Assembly (NCBI GenBank): GCA_049282265.1
Contig: JBAPTR010000156.1
Location: 1-62,248, forward strand
Length of the DNA stretch: 62,248 nucleotides
Source: CAYUCJ01 sp049282265
GTDB taxonomy: Bacteria; Desulfobacterota; DSM-4660; Desulfatiglandales; Desulfatiglandaceae
Direction: 5' to 3'
The translations under genes and the position numbers were made by a program. Positions within the stretch are counted from its first letter, which is position 1; every line of letters begins with the position of its first letter. Under the pieces are notes generated by a model. That model made no database searches and was not told the DNA's origin. It worked only from the letters and a program-made list of their open reading frames with translations. This document shows positions 8,215 to 16,667 of this stretch, one piece after another.

Positions 8215-9561
8215 ATGAACCATCAGGAATTTGATACCATTGTGGTAGGCTCTGGCACTTCCGCCTACTATGCGGTTGACGGTCTCAACAAAGCTGGCCG
8301 GAGGGTCGCTATTGTCGACGAACGTCCTTACGGAGGAACCTGCGCTCTGCGTGGATGCCAGCCGAAGAAGTATCTGGTAAGCAACGCTGAGGCAGTGGCC
8401 ATGGCGAGTCACCTCGTTGGCAGGGGGATCGTGGCCGGGCCGAAAACTGACTGGCAGTCCCTTCAGGCGCTCAAGAAAGCGTTTCTTGACGGTCGATCCG
8501 AAGCTGAAGTAAAGGCCTGGCAGGAAGCGGGAGTCACCACCTTTCACGGTCGAGCCGTCATGTCCAGTGAGGATGAGGTGACCGTCGGCCATAATCGGTT
8601 GAAGGCGCAGCACGTCGTCCTGGCAACTGGTGCCACTCCTCGACGCTCCGAGATTCCTGGCGCCGAGCACGTTCGCGATAGCGAGCATTTCCTGAATCTG
8701 CCCGACCTTCCGAATCGAATCGTGTTTATTGGTGGTGGCTACATTTCGTTCGAATTCGCTCACATCGCGATTCATGCTGGTGCGGAAAAGGTTACCATTC
8801 TGCATCGCTCCTCCCGGCCATTGAAAGCCTTCGATCAGGACATCGTAAAAACCGTCCTTAAAGCCAGCGAAGCAGAGGGAATCAAGGTCGTGCTCAATGA
8901 GTCACCGAGATCTGTTGAATCCGCCGAAAACGGATTGATCATTCAAGGTTCTAAAGGGGCGGTTTACGAGGCAGATCTCATCATCGAAGCGACAGGTCGG
9001 GTTCCCAACCTGAGTGTTTTAAAAGGCGGCTACGGCAAAGTTGATAGTTCGACGCGTGGTGTCATTGTGAATGAATTCCTCCAAAGCGTCTCCAATCCGA
9101 GGGTCTATGCCGTCGGCGACTGTGCTGCAACCGACTATATGCTGGCTCCCGTGGCCGATGAGGAAGGAAAAACAGCCGCTCGCAACATCCTCGAAGGCAA
9201 TATCAAGACGATCGATTATTCCGTGATACCAAGCGTGGTCTTTACAATACCGAGCATCGGATCGGTTGGATTGACAGAGGAGCAAGCGAAGCAGCAAGAG
9301 CTTGATTTTCGTGTCAACCATGGAATGACGACAAACTGGCCCTCTTCGAAACGCATCGGAGAAGAACACGGCACTTACAAGATTCTCATCGACAATCAAA
9401 CAAACGAGATCCTGGGCGCGCATATCGCCCGACATAACTCTTGCGAAGCGATCAATGTATTGGCTCTCGCGATGAAACACAAGATCAAAGCTCCCGAGCT
9501 GGCCGAATTCATGTGGGCCTACCCGACCATTACGTCCGATTTGAAGTACATGGTGAAATAA
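8215..9561 (+). CDS. Glutathione-reductase-like FAD/NAD(P) flavoprotein lacking the catalytic His
   Basis: This is a 448-residue pyridine-nucleotide disulfide oxidoreductase. It has the FAD motif TIVVGSGTSAYYA, the redox pair GGTCALRGCQPKK (Cys43 and Cys48), the NAD(P) motif IVFIGGGYISFEFAHIA, and the second FAD motif VYAVGDCAATD. The C-terminal dimerisation domain ends in WAYPTITSD, where glutathione and lipoamide reductases have HPTxxE. The catalytic His is therefore Tyr and the partner Glu is missing. It may reduce a substrate whose chemistry does not need the proton relay; the substrate is unknown. It stands alone, between a gene-poor stretch and transposase debris. Confidence 0.85.
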   Translation: MNHQEFDTIVVGSGTSAYYAVDGLNKAGRRVAIVDERPYGGTCALRGCQPKKYLVSNAEAVAMASHLVGRGIVAGPKTDWQSLQALKKAFLDGRSEAEVKAWQEAGVTTFHGRAVMSSEDEVTVGHNRLKAQHVVLATGATPRRSEIPGAEHVRDSEHFLNLPDLPNRIVFIGGGYISFEFAHIAIHAGAEKVTILHRSSRPLKAFDQDIVKTVLKASEAEGIKVVLNESPRSVESAENGLIIQGSKGAVYEADLIIEATGRVPNLSVLKGGYGKVDSSTRGVIVNEFLQSVSNPRVYAVGDCAATDYMLAPVADEEGKTAARNILEGNIKTIDYSVIPSVVFTIPSIGSVGLTEEQAKQQELDFRVNHGMTTNWPSSKRIGEEHGTYKILIDNQTNEILGAHIARHNSCEAINVLALAMKHKIKAPELAEFMWAYPTITSDLKYMVK

Positions 9562-9599
9562 CAGAAAGCCTTAAACAAGACGTCTAAACGAAGGCTGGG

Positions 9600-10010
9600 G
9601 GAGGTAGAAAGCCAATTCCACCGCGAAAGATTTTTGAAGCCATACTTTATGTACTCCGAACAGGCTGTCAGTGGAAAGCATTGCCCAAGGAACGCTTTGG
9701 TAGCCCAAGCGCGATTCATACCCACTTCATGCACTGGATGCACGCTGGGTTTTTCGTAGCGCTTTGGCGTGCAGGGCTTGCCGAATACGATGAGATGGAA
9801 AGTATTGCCTGGAGTTGGCAAAGTATCGATGGTGCTTTGGTCAAAGCACCTCTGGCGCTCCAAGCAGTTGGTCGTAACCCGACCGATAGCGGAAAAAAAA
9901 GGAAGCAAGCGCCACTTATTAACGGACGGCCGTGGTGTTCCACTATCAATCGTCGTTACCGGGGCCAACAGACATGACGTAAGCCAACTTGAACTTGTAA
10001 CTGCGATGGG
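9600..10010 (+). pseudogene. IS5-type transposase remnant, frameshifted and truncated
   Basis: Two frames join to give an IS5-family transposase of the two-frame type. Frame one has RKIFEAILYVLRTGCQWKAL, PKERFGSPSAIHTHF and SWQSIDGALVKAPLA. After an A8 run at about 9894-9901 the frame must advance by one base to continue as GSKRHLLTDGRGVPLSIVV and TGANRHDV. The sequence then loses similarity near 10003, so the C-terminal catalytic part is gone. No terminal repeats were found. It cannot transpose on its own. Confidence 0.75.
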
Positions 10011-10141
10011 GTCACCCATTGATATTTACTACATAAAGAGCCAGTTGGTTTTCCTGAGAAAGCCCTGAGGGCGACTATAATTAGAGAACGACCCTCCTCT
10101 TTGACCCAAGTCAAAAAATAAATATACTGTCCCCGGAATTC

Positions 10142-10273
10142 CCGCATGAAACCTATGCACGGAATGATCGCATGCCTGCCGGCATATCCGATGGGTTGAT
10201 TCGGTTGTCCGTCGGTATTGAGCATGTGGATGATATTATCGAAGATATCGATCAGGCTTTGGCATCGGTTTAA
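10142..10273 (+). pseudogene. 3' stub of a Cys/Met-metabolism PLP enzyme gene
   Basis: A frame ending in TAA at 10271-10273 reads HETYARNDRMPAGISDGLIR then LSVGIEHVDDIIEDIDQAL. This is the conserved C-terminus of the cystathionine gamma-synthase / O-acetylhomoserine sulfhydrylase family (AGISDGLIRLSVGIE). Only about 43 codons remain. The rest was probably lost in the event that left the IS5 remnant immediately upstream. Confidence 0.75.
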
Positions 10274-10278
10274 TCATT

Positions 10279-11454
10279 TCATAACCTTTTAACTTCCCGT
10301 CTTCCCGGAAGGAGTCCCGGCTTCCATTTGAGAATATAGGCGCCGATCGCCAGGACCAGGAAGGCCGAAGCATAAAAAGGACTGTTCAGTCCGACGCCTT
10401 CTACCAGAAACCCTAAAAGAACAGGGCCTAAGAGATTGGCAAGGGCGATGACCATAAAACGGATACCCATGCTCAGTCCGGGATGTTCGGGATCCGACAG
10501 GTCGGCGACCATCACCATGGAAAGCGGCTGTGTCAGGCCGAATCCGAGTCCGAAAAGACATAAGGCAAGCGCGGTTGAGAAAAAAGATGACAGTCCTGGA
10601 ATCAGACCGACGCCAAAGGCAACAGCCAGTACAGAGAAGGCCATCATATTCTTGCGGCTGAAGACTTGAAAGATCCTGCCGATAAACGGCCGGATAACGC
10701 TCATGGAGGCCGCAAAAATGGAAATGAGAAGGCCCACATCGGCTTCCTCCAGCCCGCGTTTCAAGAGCAGAACAGGCAAAAAGGAAGTCCGGAGGCTCAC
10801 GGTGAAAATGACACCGAATGTGAAGGCAAGGACGGCCAGCATGCGTGAATCGGAAAAGGCCGTCGCGGCATGCCGCAAATCTCCCATGAGGCTGTATCGG
10901 CCCACACGAGGCACCCCCGTGGATTCCCGAACTCCCGACACGATCAGGCCCGCAATGGAGAGCAGCAGCGACACCAAAAAGGCCTCGCGGTATCCGAACC
11001 GAGTGGCGATGATCCCTCCCAGCACTGGCCCGAGACTTTGACCGAATGCTGCACTGAAGGTCAGGTAGCCGAATGTGCGCTCACGCTGAAGCGGGGATTC
11101 AAGACTTGCGACAAAAGACTGACTGGAGACAATGAGCAGCTGAAATCCCAAGCCTCCTAAGACCTGTGAGGTCATCAGGAAAAAGACGTTGGTGTGTAGG
11201 AGCAGCAAAGAGCTTGAAGCGTTACAGAGCACCCCAAGCAAGAGCATCCGCTTCACGCCGAACCTGTCCGTGAATCCGCCGATGGGTACGGAAAGGAACA
11301 ACGAAAGCAGGCTGAACGCACCGACAATGAGACCAATCAGCGCAGGGGAGGCGCCCAGTTCCTGGGCCTCCAGAGGAACAAGCGGGAAAACCATACCATA
11401 TCGTACAAAGGTCAAAGAAAAGGCTATTAAGAGCAGGATGATGTTTCTCTGCAT
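10279..11454 (-). CDS. Major facilitator superfamily transporter
   Basis: The 391-residue protein is very hydrophobic with about twelve membrane segments. The loop between segments 2 and 3 reads GGFTDRFGVKRMLLLG, the MFS motif A position. A second, degenerate copy follows the midpoint (FIGRIFQVFSRKNMMAFS). It resembles multidrug or sugar effluxers of the MFS_1 type; the substrate is unknown. Its 5' end lies beside a truncated ParE/RelE-like toxin gene, suggesting a recombination junction near 11.46-11.48 kb. Confidence 0.85.
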   Translation of the reverse strand: MQRNIILLLIAFSLTFVRYGMVFPLVPLEAQELGASPALIGLIVGAFSLLSLFLSVPIGGFTDRFGVKRMLLLGVLCNASSSLLLLHTNVFFLMTSQVLGGLGFQLLIVSSQSFVASLESPLQRERTFGYLTFSAAFGQSLGPVLGGIIATRFGYREAFLVSLLLSIAGLIVSGVRESTGVPRVGRYSLMGDLRHAATAFSDSRMLAVLAFTFGVIFTVSLRTSFLPVLLLKRGLEEADVGLLISIFAASMSVIRPFIGRIFQVFSRKNMMAFSVLAVAFGVGLIPGLSSFFSTALALCLFGLGFGLTQPLSMVMVADLSDPEHPGLSMGIRFMVIALANLLGPVLLGFLVEGVGLNSPFYASAFLVLAIGAYILKWKPGLLPGRREVKRL

Positions 11455-11482
11455 ATGGCTTCACGTATCCCTTCTCCGCTGC

Positions 11483-11635
11483 TTACAAAGAGCTTCCACC
11501 ACGCTCCACATCTCTCTGAATATCGGACCACAAAGAATCAAGGAAGTAGTCACCTAACCCATCGGCCTGTCGTTCATAAAACCGAAAACCGTCCGCAAAG
11601 TCCGGGGTTGCCTCTTCAAGGACTTGGACCCTCAA
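11483..11635 (-). pseudogene. Truncated RelE/ParE-family toxin gene
   Basis: The frame overlaps the antitoxin stop (TTG at 11635) and reads VQVLEEATPDFADGFRFYER then QADGLGDYFLDSLWSDI before a stop at 11483-11485. The WYE/FYER-Q-x-GLG-x-xF motif is typical of RelE/ParE toxins. About half of the usual length, including the catalytic C-terminal strands, is missing. The break sits next to the MFS gene start. Confidence 0.6.
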
Positions 11636-11832
11636 TTGAGTTGCCGTCGAACAGCTTCTTTGGCTTGTGCAATATCCAGGAAGTGTGACGTACCTTCGGA
11701 GATCCTCTTCTCTCGAGCGCGAAGGACATCTGCGTGCCAGGATGGGGAGGGGATTTTCTCTGGTGTGCCGGCGAGGTCAGCCCAGATTTCTTCGATCGCC
11801 TGCAGCTTGTCCTCGATGCTCATTTGTTCCAA
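11632..11832 (-). CDS. Addiction-module antitoxin component
   Basis: This 66-residue protein (MEQMSIEDKLQAIEEIWADL ... SPSWHADVLRAREKRISEG) matches the putative addiction module component family (unstable antitoxin). Members start with a helix holding E-x-L-x-LP/E-x-I-W and end with a W-H-x-x-x-L/R-x-R helix. It overlaps the toxin frame by a few bases, as is usual for these operons. Since the toxin is truncated, the pair is probably inactive. Confidence 0.75.
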   Translation of the reverse strand: MEQMSIEDKLQAIEEIWADLAGTPEKIPSPSWHADVLRAREKRISEGTSHFLDIAQAKEAVRRQLN

Positions 11833-12480
11833 TGGAATGGTTAAGTGAATGATAATCCTCCAACTATGTTCAAGCGATCAACGATTTAATAGAACCATCG
11901 TCAATTATTATGCTTTATCCTCTGCCTTGCAAAGGTGTTTTCCGTATACGAAATTTTTCGCGGCGAATTGGGTTTGAAATTCCTGGGGGCCGGATTTCGG
12001 GGCAGCCCATCAATTTTCGCTTGATAAGGATAATAAGACCTTGCTTTTTCGGGAAAAAGCATAGAGAAAGTAGCCTTGTGAGTCAAGAAAAAAGCGCCAC
12101 AACATATGGTGGTCTCATGCTCTTTAGGGGTTTTTAGGCCGGGAAGTGAAGCACAAGTCTCAATGGGATAATCCGGATCGCAGTAGAGATAATCCCTCCA
12201 AAGGCGGATAAACCTCACAGGATAGGACCTGAGAATCCGAATAGTCCATATGGCGGTCGACTGGTGGCGCGTTTGCCCTCTTCAGCGGGGCCTGGCCTTG
12301 ATATCCCACAGGCCAATATGTTTGAGTATCTTTTTGATCACCTCTTCATCTTCTATGAAACTGATAATTCGATTAGACCGGTCGTCTGGAAAAATCAAAA
12401 TGTTTTTCCCTTACTTGTACCCCGGCAATGGTTAATCAAATCTTACAAAATACAACGGATTTCTATTTAGATGAAGGCCC
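11833..12480. other. Intergenic region with IS91-type debris
   Basis: About 650 bases without an intact gene. The right half (12149-12400) is a decayed transposase end that matches the right edge of the window in inverted orientation. The left part (11833-12148) shows nothing recognisable. Confidence 0.5.
12149..12400 (-). mobile_element. IS91-type transposase 3' remnant, copy 1 (inverted partner of 61.9-62.2 kb)
   Basis: Read on the minus strand it encodes IISFIEDEEVIKKILKHIGL and WDIKARP and then, after a frameshift, DYSDSQVLSCEVYPPLEG and LSLLRSGLSH. The other copy at the right edge reads MRIIAFIEDGEVIKKILKHL and LSLLRSGLSH. Over about the first 110 bases from 12149 the two copies are near identical. 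A run of four C here against five C there explains the frameshift in this copy. Confidence 0.7.
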
Positions 12481-12509
12481 TTGACAGACAAGACTTGGGA
12501 ACGTATAGT
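12481..12509 (+). promoter_or_regulatory. Sigma-70 promoter of the hdr operon
   Basis: TTGACA at 12481-12486, a 17-base spacer and TATAGT at 12504-12509 make a near-consensus promoter. Transcription would start near 12516, leaving a leader of about 110 bases before hdrC. Confidence 0.65.
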
Positions 12510-12624
12510 GCTGAAGCTACAATGTGACTATGCTGTAGTTATTTTGTAACTGCTTAGGCCCCTTTTTTCAATGAATTGGCGCGAGAAGGCCTTTCTTGCT
12601 CCTTTGTGCTAAAAGGAGGAAATC

Positions 12625-13095
12625 TTGCCCGAATTTCAAATCGAAAATACTGCGTCCGGCTTTGCATCACAGGTACACAGGGAGCCTGGGGCCGAGGCTA
12701 TTCGCTCATGCTATGCCTGCGGTACGTGCACTGCCGGGTGTCCCGTAAGGCGGGTCAATCTGAAATACAACCCCAGAAAACTCATACGCATGGTCCTGCT
12801 GGGAATGCAGGATGAGGTCCTGAAGGGGGAGGAAATCTGGCTTTGTTCAAGCTGTTACACCTGCCAGGAGCGATGTCCCCAGGGGATCAGGATCACGGAT
12901 ACGATCCTTGCCCTCAGGAACCTTGCCGCGAAAGAAGGCCACGCCCCTTCGGGCATCTTCATGCAGGCCAAATTGATCAAGGGCCAGGGAAGGCTTTACG
13001 CCCTCGACGAATTTGATGAGAAAAAACGGAAAAAAGCAGGGCTCCCGAGTCTGCCTTCCCAGGTGGAAGGGGCCATCAAGCTTGTGGAAGAATAG
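12625..13095 (+). CDS. hdrC: Heterodisulfide reductase-type subunit C
   Basis: The 156-residue soluble iron-sulfur protein has two [4Fe-4S] motifs: C29-x2-C32-x2-C35-x3-C39 and C74-x2-C77-x2-C80-x3-C84. This is the arrangement of HdrC, which passes electrons between HdrA and HdrB. There are no membrane segments, so it is the cytoplasmic HdrC and not the HdrE-fused QmoC type. The start is TTG at 12625, directed by AGGAGG a few bases upstream. hdrB follows after 2 bases. Confidence 0.85.
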   Translation: MPEFQIENTASGFASQVHREPGAEAIRSCYACGTCTAGCPVRRVNLKYNPRKLIRMVLLGMQDEVLKGEEIWLCSSCYTCQERCPQGIRITDTILALRNLAAKEGHAPSGIFMQAKLIKGQGRLYALDEFDEKKRKKAGLPSLPSQVEGAIKLVEE

Positions 13096-13097
13096 GA

Positions 13098-13979
13098 ATG
13101 AAATACGCCCTTTTTCTTGGTTGCACCATACCTGCCAGATCACGAAACTACGAGATGTCCGCGAGAGGGGTCGCCGGGAGGCTGGGTCTTGACCTGGTTG
13201 ATATCCCGGATTTTTCCTGCTGCGGATTTCCCCTCAAGTCCTCTGACGGAAAAAAGGCCGGCCTGCTGGCGGCTAGAAACCTGGCCCTTGCCGAGTCGAA
13301 AGGCCTTTCCATCTGCACCCTGTGCAGTGCCTGCACATCCATGCTGGCTGAAGAGGCCCACCGTCTGGGACGGGATAGTGCCCTGCTGGACGAGACAAAC
13401 AGAGAACTCGCGAAGGTCGGCCTTTCGTACGGCGGGGATGTGAAGGTCAAGCACTTTGCCAGGGTCCTGCTGGATGAGGTGGGATTGGACCGCATCAGGG
13501 AGGCGGTGAGCGTGAATTTGAAGGACCTGGCCGTGGCCACCCACTACGGCTGCCACTACCTGAAACCCTCCGAGATCTACGAAGAAGGGGAAGACCCCGA
13601 AAACCCTTCTTCACTGGAGGAAATCATGGAGGCCGTGGGAGCCAGATCCGTGCCCTACGATCGGCAGAAGGACTGTTGCGGGGGTGCCGTCCTGGTGGCC
13701 CATGAGCAGACGGCCCTTGAAATGGCCAAACAGAAACTGGACCGCGTGAAGGCGGCCGGTGCCCGGGCAATGAACGTGGTCTGTCCCTTTTGCAGCGTCA
13801 TGTACGATGACAACCAGAAGAGCATAGAAGGCCGGTTTGATGTGAGCTACGAGATACCGGTCCTGTTCCTTCCCCAGATTATGGGACTGGCCATGGGTTT
13901 GGGCCGGAAGGAACTGGGGCTCAACATGAATGTCGTCAAGACAAAGAAACTCACGGAAGAAATTACCGGTGAAAAATAG
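13098..13979 (+). CDS. hdrB: Heterodisulfide reductase-type subunit B
   Basis: The 293-residue protein has two cysteine-rich CCG domains. The first contains FLGCTIPARSRNYE, FSCCGFP and CTLCSAC; the second contains THYGCHYLKPSE, KDCCGGAVL and CPFCSVMY. These bind the noncubane clusters that cleave disulfides (CoM-S-S-CoB in methanogens). In sulfate reducers the physiological disulfide is unknown; the DsrC trisulfide or disulfide is a candidate (inference). The gene lies between hdrC and hdrA with short gaps or overlap. Confidence 0.88.
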   Translation: MKYALFLGCTIPARSRNYEMSARGVAGRLGLDLVDIPDFSCCGFPLKSSDGKKAGLLAARNLALAESKGLSICTLCSACTSMLAEEAHRLGRDSALLDETNRELAKVGLSYGGDVKVKHFARVLLDEVGLDRIREAVSVNLKDLAVATHYGCHYLKPSEIYEEGEDPENPSSLEEIMEAVGARSVPYDRQKDCCGGAVLVAHEQTALEMAKQKLDRVKAAGARAMNVVCPFCSVMYDDNQKSIEGRFDVSYEIPVLFLPQIMGLAMGLGRKELGLNMNVVKTKKLTEEITGEK

Positions 13980-14988
13980 AGAAAGAATTCTGATTGTGGG
14001 GGGAGGAATCGCGGGCCTTACCGCGGCACTGGAACTTGCCAGACAAGGTCTCCCATCCCTGCTCGTGGAGCAAAGGGAACAGGTGGGTGGATGGGCCGGC
14101 ACCTACACCTGCAAGGCGGTGGACGGTCGTTGCCAGAAATGCGGGGTCTGCCTGGTCACGGATGCCGTCAAGGAGGTTCAGGAAACCCGGGAGATTGAAA
14201 TATCGCTTCAGACCTCCGTGTTGGACCTCCGCAGAGACGGGGGCGCTTTCCTGGGCCGGTTCAAAAAAGGGGAAGGGGAGACGTCCGGTCGGTTTTCGGC
14301 CGTCATGCTCTGCCACGGGTTTGAACCCTTTGATCCGAGACAGAAATCCAACCTGGGTTACGGCCGGATCTCGAACCTGGTGACAGGCCAGGAACTCGAA
14401 GAGATGCTGAAGGAGAAGGGCGGACCGGTCAGGCCCTCTGATGGGAAATCTCCCCGTGACCTGGCCTTCGTGCAGTGTGTAGGCAGCAGAAACCCTTCCC
14501 TGGGGCGCGGCTACTGTTCCCAGGTCTGCTGCGGGTATGCCCTGCGCATGGCCAAGCAGATCAAGGCCAATCACCCGGCCACACGCATCACCTTTTTTTA
14601 TATGGACATTCAGACCTTCGGGCGGGATTTCCCAAGGCTTTTTTTCGAACTCAGAGACGACATCTACTGGATCAGGGAAATCCCGGGGGATTTCTACCAG
14701 GCTGAAGGAGAGCGCGTGGGTGTCACTGTGGAGGATGAAGGGGAAATCGAGGATTTGGCATTTGACCTCATGGTCCTGTCCGTTGGAATGGGACCTTCAG
14801 ATAACGAAAGGGCGTTTGAAGAATGGCTGGACCTCCGCAGGGGCCAGGAGGGTTTCCTGGTCTCCCCCGGAGAAGGCGGTATTTTCCTGGCCGGTAGCGC
14901 CAGCGGCCCGATGACTATCCCCCACACCATTGCCCATACGAAGGCGACCGTGAGTCAAGTGACGGATTACCTGGAGGAACGGGTATGA
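13969..14988 (+). CDS. hdrA: HdrA-like FAD/iron-sulfur protein (first HdrA half)
   Basis: From GTG 13969, which overlaps the hdrB stop, this is a 339-residue HdrA-type flavoprotein. It has ILIVGGGIAGLTAALELARQ (FAD), QVGGWAGTY, CQKCGVC, CVGSRNPSLGRGYCSQVCCG and FLAGSASGPMTIPHTIAHTK. This corresponds to the FAD core of HdrA/QmoA without the C-terminal ferredoxin region. The next gene overlaps by ATGA and supplies the ferredoxin and MvhD parts. HdrA proteins can bifurcate electrons between a low-potential and a high-potential acceptor. Further upstream starts are possible but would extend into hdrB. Confidence 0.85.
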   Translation: MKNRERILIVGGGIAGLTAALELARQGLPSLLVEQREQVGGWAGTYTCKAVDGRCQKCGVCLVTDAVKEVQETREIEISLQTSVLDLRRDGGAFLGRFKKGEGETSGRFSAVMLCHGFEPFDPRQKSNLGYGRISNLVTGQELEEMLKEKGGPVRPSDGKSPRDLAFVQCVGSRNPSLGRGYCSQVCCGYALRMAKQIKANHPATRITFFYMDIQTFGRDFPRLFFELRDDIYWIREIPGDFYQAEGERVGVTVEDEGEIEDLAFDLMVLSVGMGPSDNERAFEEWLDLRRGQEGFLVSPGEGGIFLAGSASGPMTIPHTIAHTKATVSQVTDYLEERV

Positions 14989-16532
14989 AGGGTCTGCCTC
15001 CTCAAAAATGTGTAGTGGTCCTGGGCGACGGGGAAACCGCCTGTCAATTGAGCGAGCGATTGGTAAAGGAAGGCTTTCCCGTCCTCCTGCTTTTTACAGA
15101 GACAAGGGCGAATGTGAAGATACCTGAAGGGCCTGAATGTCTCAGAGGGGCGAGGGTTGTTTCCATGACGGGCCAGGTCGGTGATTTCACCCTTGCCCTT
15201 GATCTGGAAGATGAAAGGATTGAACGCTCTATCGGCTTCGCGGTGATCGCCTATGAATCCGTCCGTGAACCCGTATACGATATCCTGGGCGAACCGGGTC
15301 ATGAACGCGTCTGGACCCTTTCCAGGGCGGAAGCGGCAATCGAGGAAACAGGCCCTCCCCCCGGGGTGAAGCGCGTCATCCTACTGGACAGGCTGGACGG
15401 CCTGAACACAACCGCAGGGAGCGAACGTCTCCTGAGCCTTATCGCACACCTCCAGGAGGAGTACGAAATCGCATGCTGCCTCATTACCTGCCAGGTCAAG
15501 GTGGCATCCATGGGGCTCGAGATGCTTTATGGGCGTGTGAGGGACGGCGGATGTTTCGTTGCCAGGACCGACCTGCTGGCCGTGGGACTGGAACCAGGAG
15601 CGGTGAAAGTTCGATTTGATGATGTGGTCCTGGATGAGGACCTGAACACGTCAGCGGATCTGTTGGTGGTCGGAGAATCTGAGCGGCCGGCCCCGGTCCT
15701 GCAGCAGCTCGGCACCGCGTTCGGACTTGAAACAGGCCCTGGGGGTTACCTCCAGTCGGATAACCTTCTGAGATCAACCTGTCTCACCAACCGGCGGGGA
15801 GTTCTTGTGGCCAACGGCAGCGCATGTGGGATGAACGCCTGGGAAAGTTCCCAGAGTATCTCAGCCGTGGTGGAGGAAATTTCAGGTCTTTCCAAGTGGA
15901 TCGTTGACCAGGGCCCGGTCGAGCAGATCCTTTATGACAGGGATCTTTGCGCCACATGCCTGACCTGCTTCCGGGTCTGCCCGCACGGGGCCATCCATTT
16001 TACCGATAAACCCCATTTTTTCCCCCTTGCCTGCCAGAGATGCGGGATCTGCACCAGCCTGTGTCCCGGGGAGGCCATCGAACTCTCCGGTGCAGAAAAA
16101 TTCCTGTACCAGAGCCGGATTTTTCCGGAAGAGAACGGGAAAGGAGAATCTCCCCGTATTACAGGATTTGTGTGTCAGAGATCCGCCGATCTGGTGCGCC
16201 GGAATGGTCATGAAAATGACAGTGTCCTGGGTGGTGTGAACTGGGTGGAGGTCCCCTGCGCAGGGACGTTGAGGACCCAGTACCTTCTTGAACTCCTCGG
16301 CAGAAGGCAAGGAGCGGACGGTGTGGTAGTGGTTTCGTGTCACAGAGACAATTGCCGGTCCGGTGACGGGACCGTGAGGGCCGTCGATATGGTGCACCGG
16401 GTCAAAGGCCTTCTGAAGACCCTGGAGATGGATGAGCGAGTGGTGACACACATTCCCCTTGCCCCCAACGAGGGAAATCGCCTCAGGCGGGAAATCGCCC
16501 TTTTTCGCGAGGAATTGAACCTGAAGAGTTGA
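14985..16532 (+). CDS. HdrA-like / 2x[4Fe-4S] / MvhD fusion protein
   Basis: The 515-residue protein has three parts. Residues 1-310 are HdrA-like, but the first dinucleotide motif reads VVVLGDGETACQLS, so the classic GxGxxG is altered. A ferredoxin part follows with CATCLTCFRVCP and CQRCGICTSLCP. The C-terminus is an MvhD-type domain with VEVPCAGTLRTQYLLELLG and VVVSCHRDNC. The layout resembles QmoB. With the upstream HdrA, HdrB and HdrC it should form a soluble Hdr complex that takes electrons through the MvhD domain; the donor (hydrogenase, formate dehydrogenase or a flavoprotein) is not encoded here. Confidence 0.82.
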   Translation: MKGLPPQKCVVVLGDGETACQLSERLVKEGFPVLLLFTETRANVKIPEGPECLRGARVVSMTGQVGDFTLALDLEDERIERSIGFAVIAYESVREPVYDILGEPGHERVWTLSRAEAAIEETGPPPGVKRVILLDRLDGLNTTAGSERLLSLIAHLQEEYEIACCLITCQVKVASMGLEMLYGRVRDGGCFVARTDLLAVGLEPGAVKVRFDDVVLDEDLNTSADLLVVGESERPAPVLQQLGTAFGLETGPGGYLQSDNLLRSTCLTNRRGVLVANGSACGMNAWESSQSISAVVEEISGLSKWIVDQGPVEQILYDRDLCATCLTCFRVCPHGAIHFTDKPHFFPLACQRCGICTSLCPGEAIELSGAEKFLYQSRIFPEENGKGESPRITGFVCQRSADLVRRNGHENDSVLGGVNWVEVPCAGTLRTQYLLELLGRRQGADGVVVVSCHRDNCRSGDGTVRAVDMVHRVKGLLKTLEMDERVVTHIPLAPNEGNRLRREIALFREELNLKS

Positions 16533-16667
16533 AAGCTGAACCCCAGTCGACATGAGATTTGCTCAAAGACTTCCAACGAAGTCGTCTCATCCGCCGGAGT
16601 CAAGGAGCAGGGCGTGAGACTCTTTTTCAGACCCTTTCTCATAGTGCACTTGGCACCACACACCGAC

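Noticed and set aside
8080..8805. 241-codon minus-strand frame opposite the glutathione-reductase-like gene
   Set aside because: The plus strand has the full FAD, NAD(P) and redox-Cys motifs; the antisense frame is a shadow.
9894..9901. A8 run as a programmed -1 frameshift site in the IS5-type transposase
   Set aside because: Joining the frames needs a +1 change (one extra A), not -1, and the gene is truncated anyway; a homopolymer mutation is simpler.
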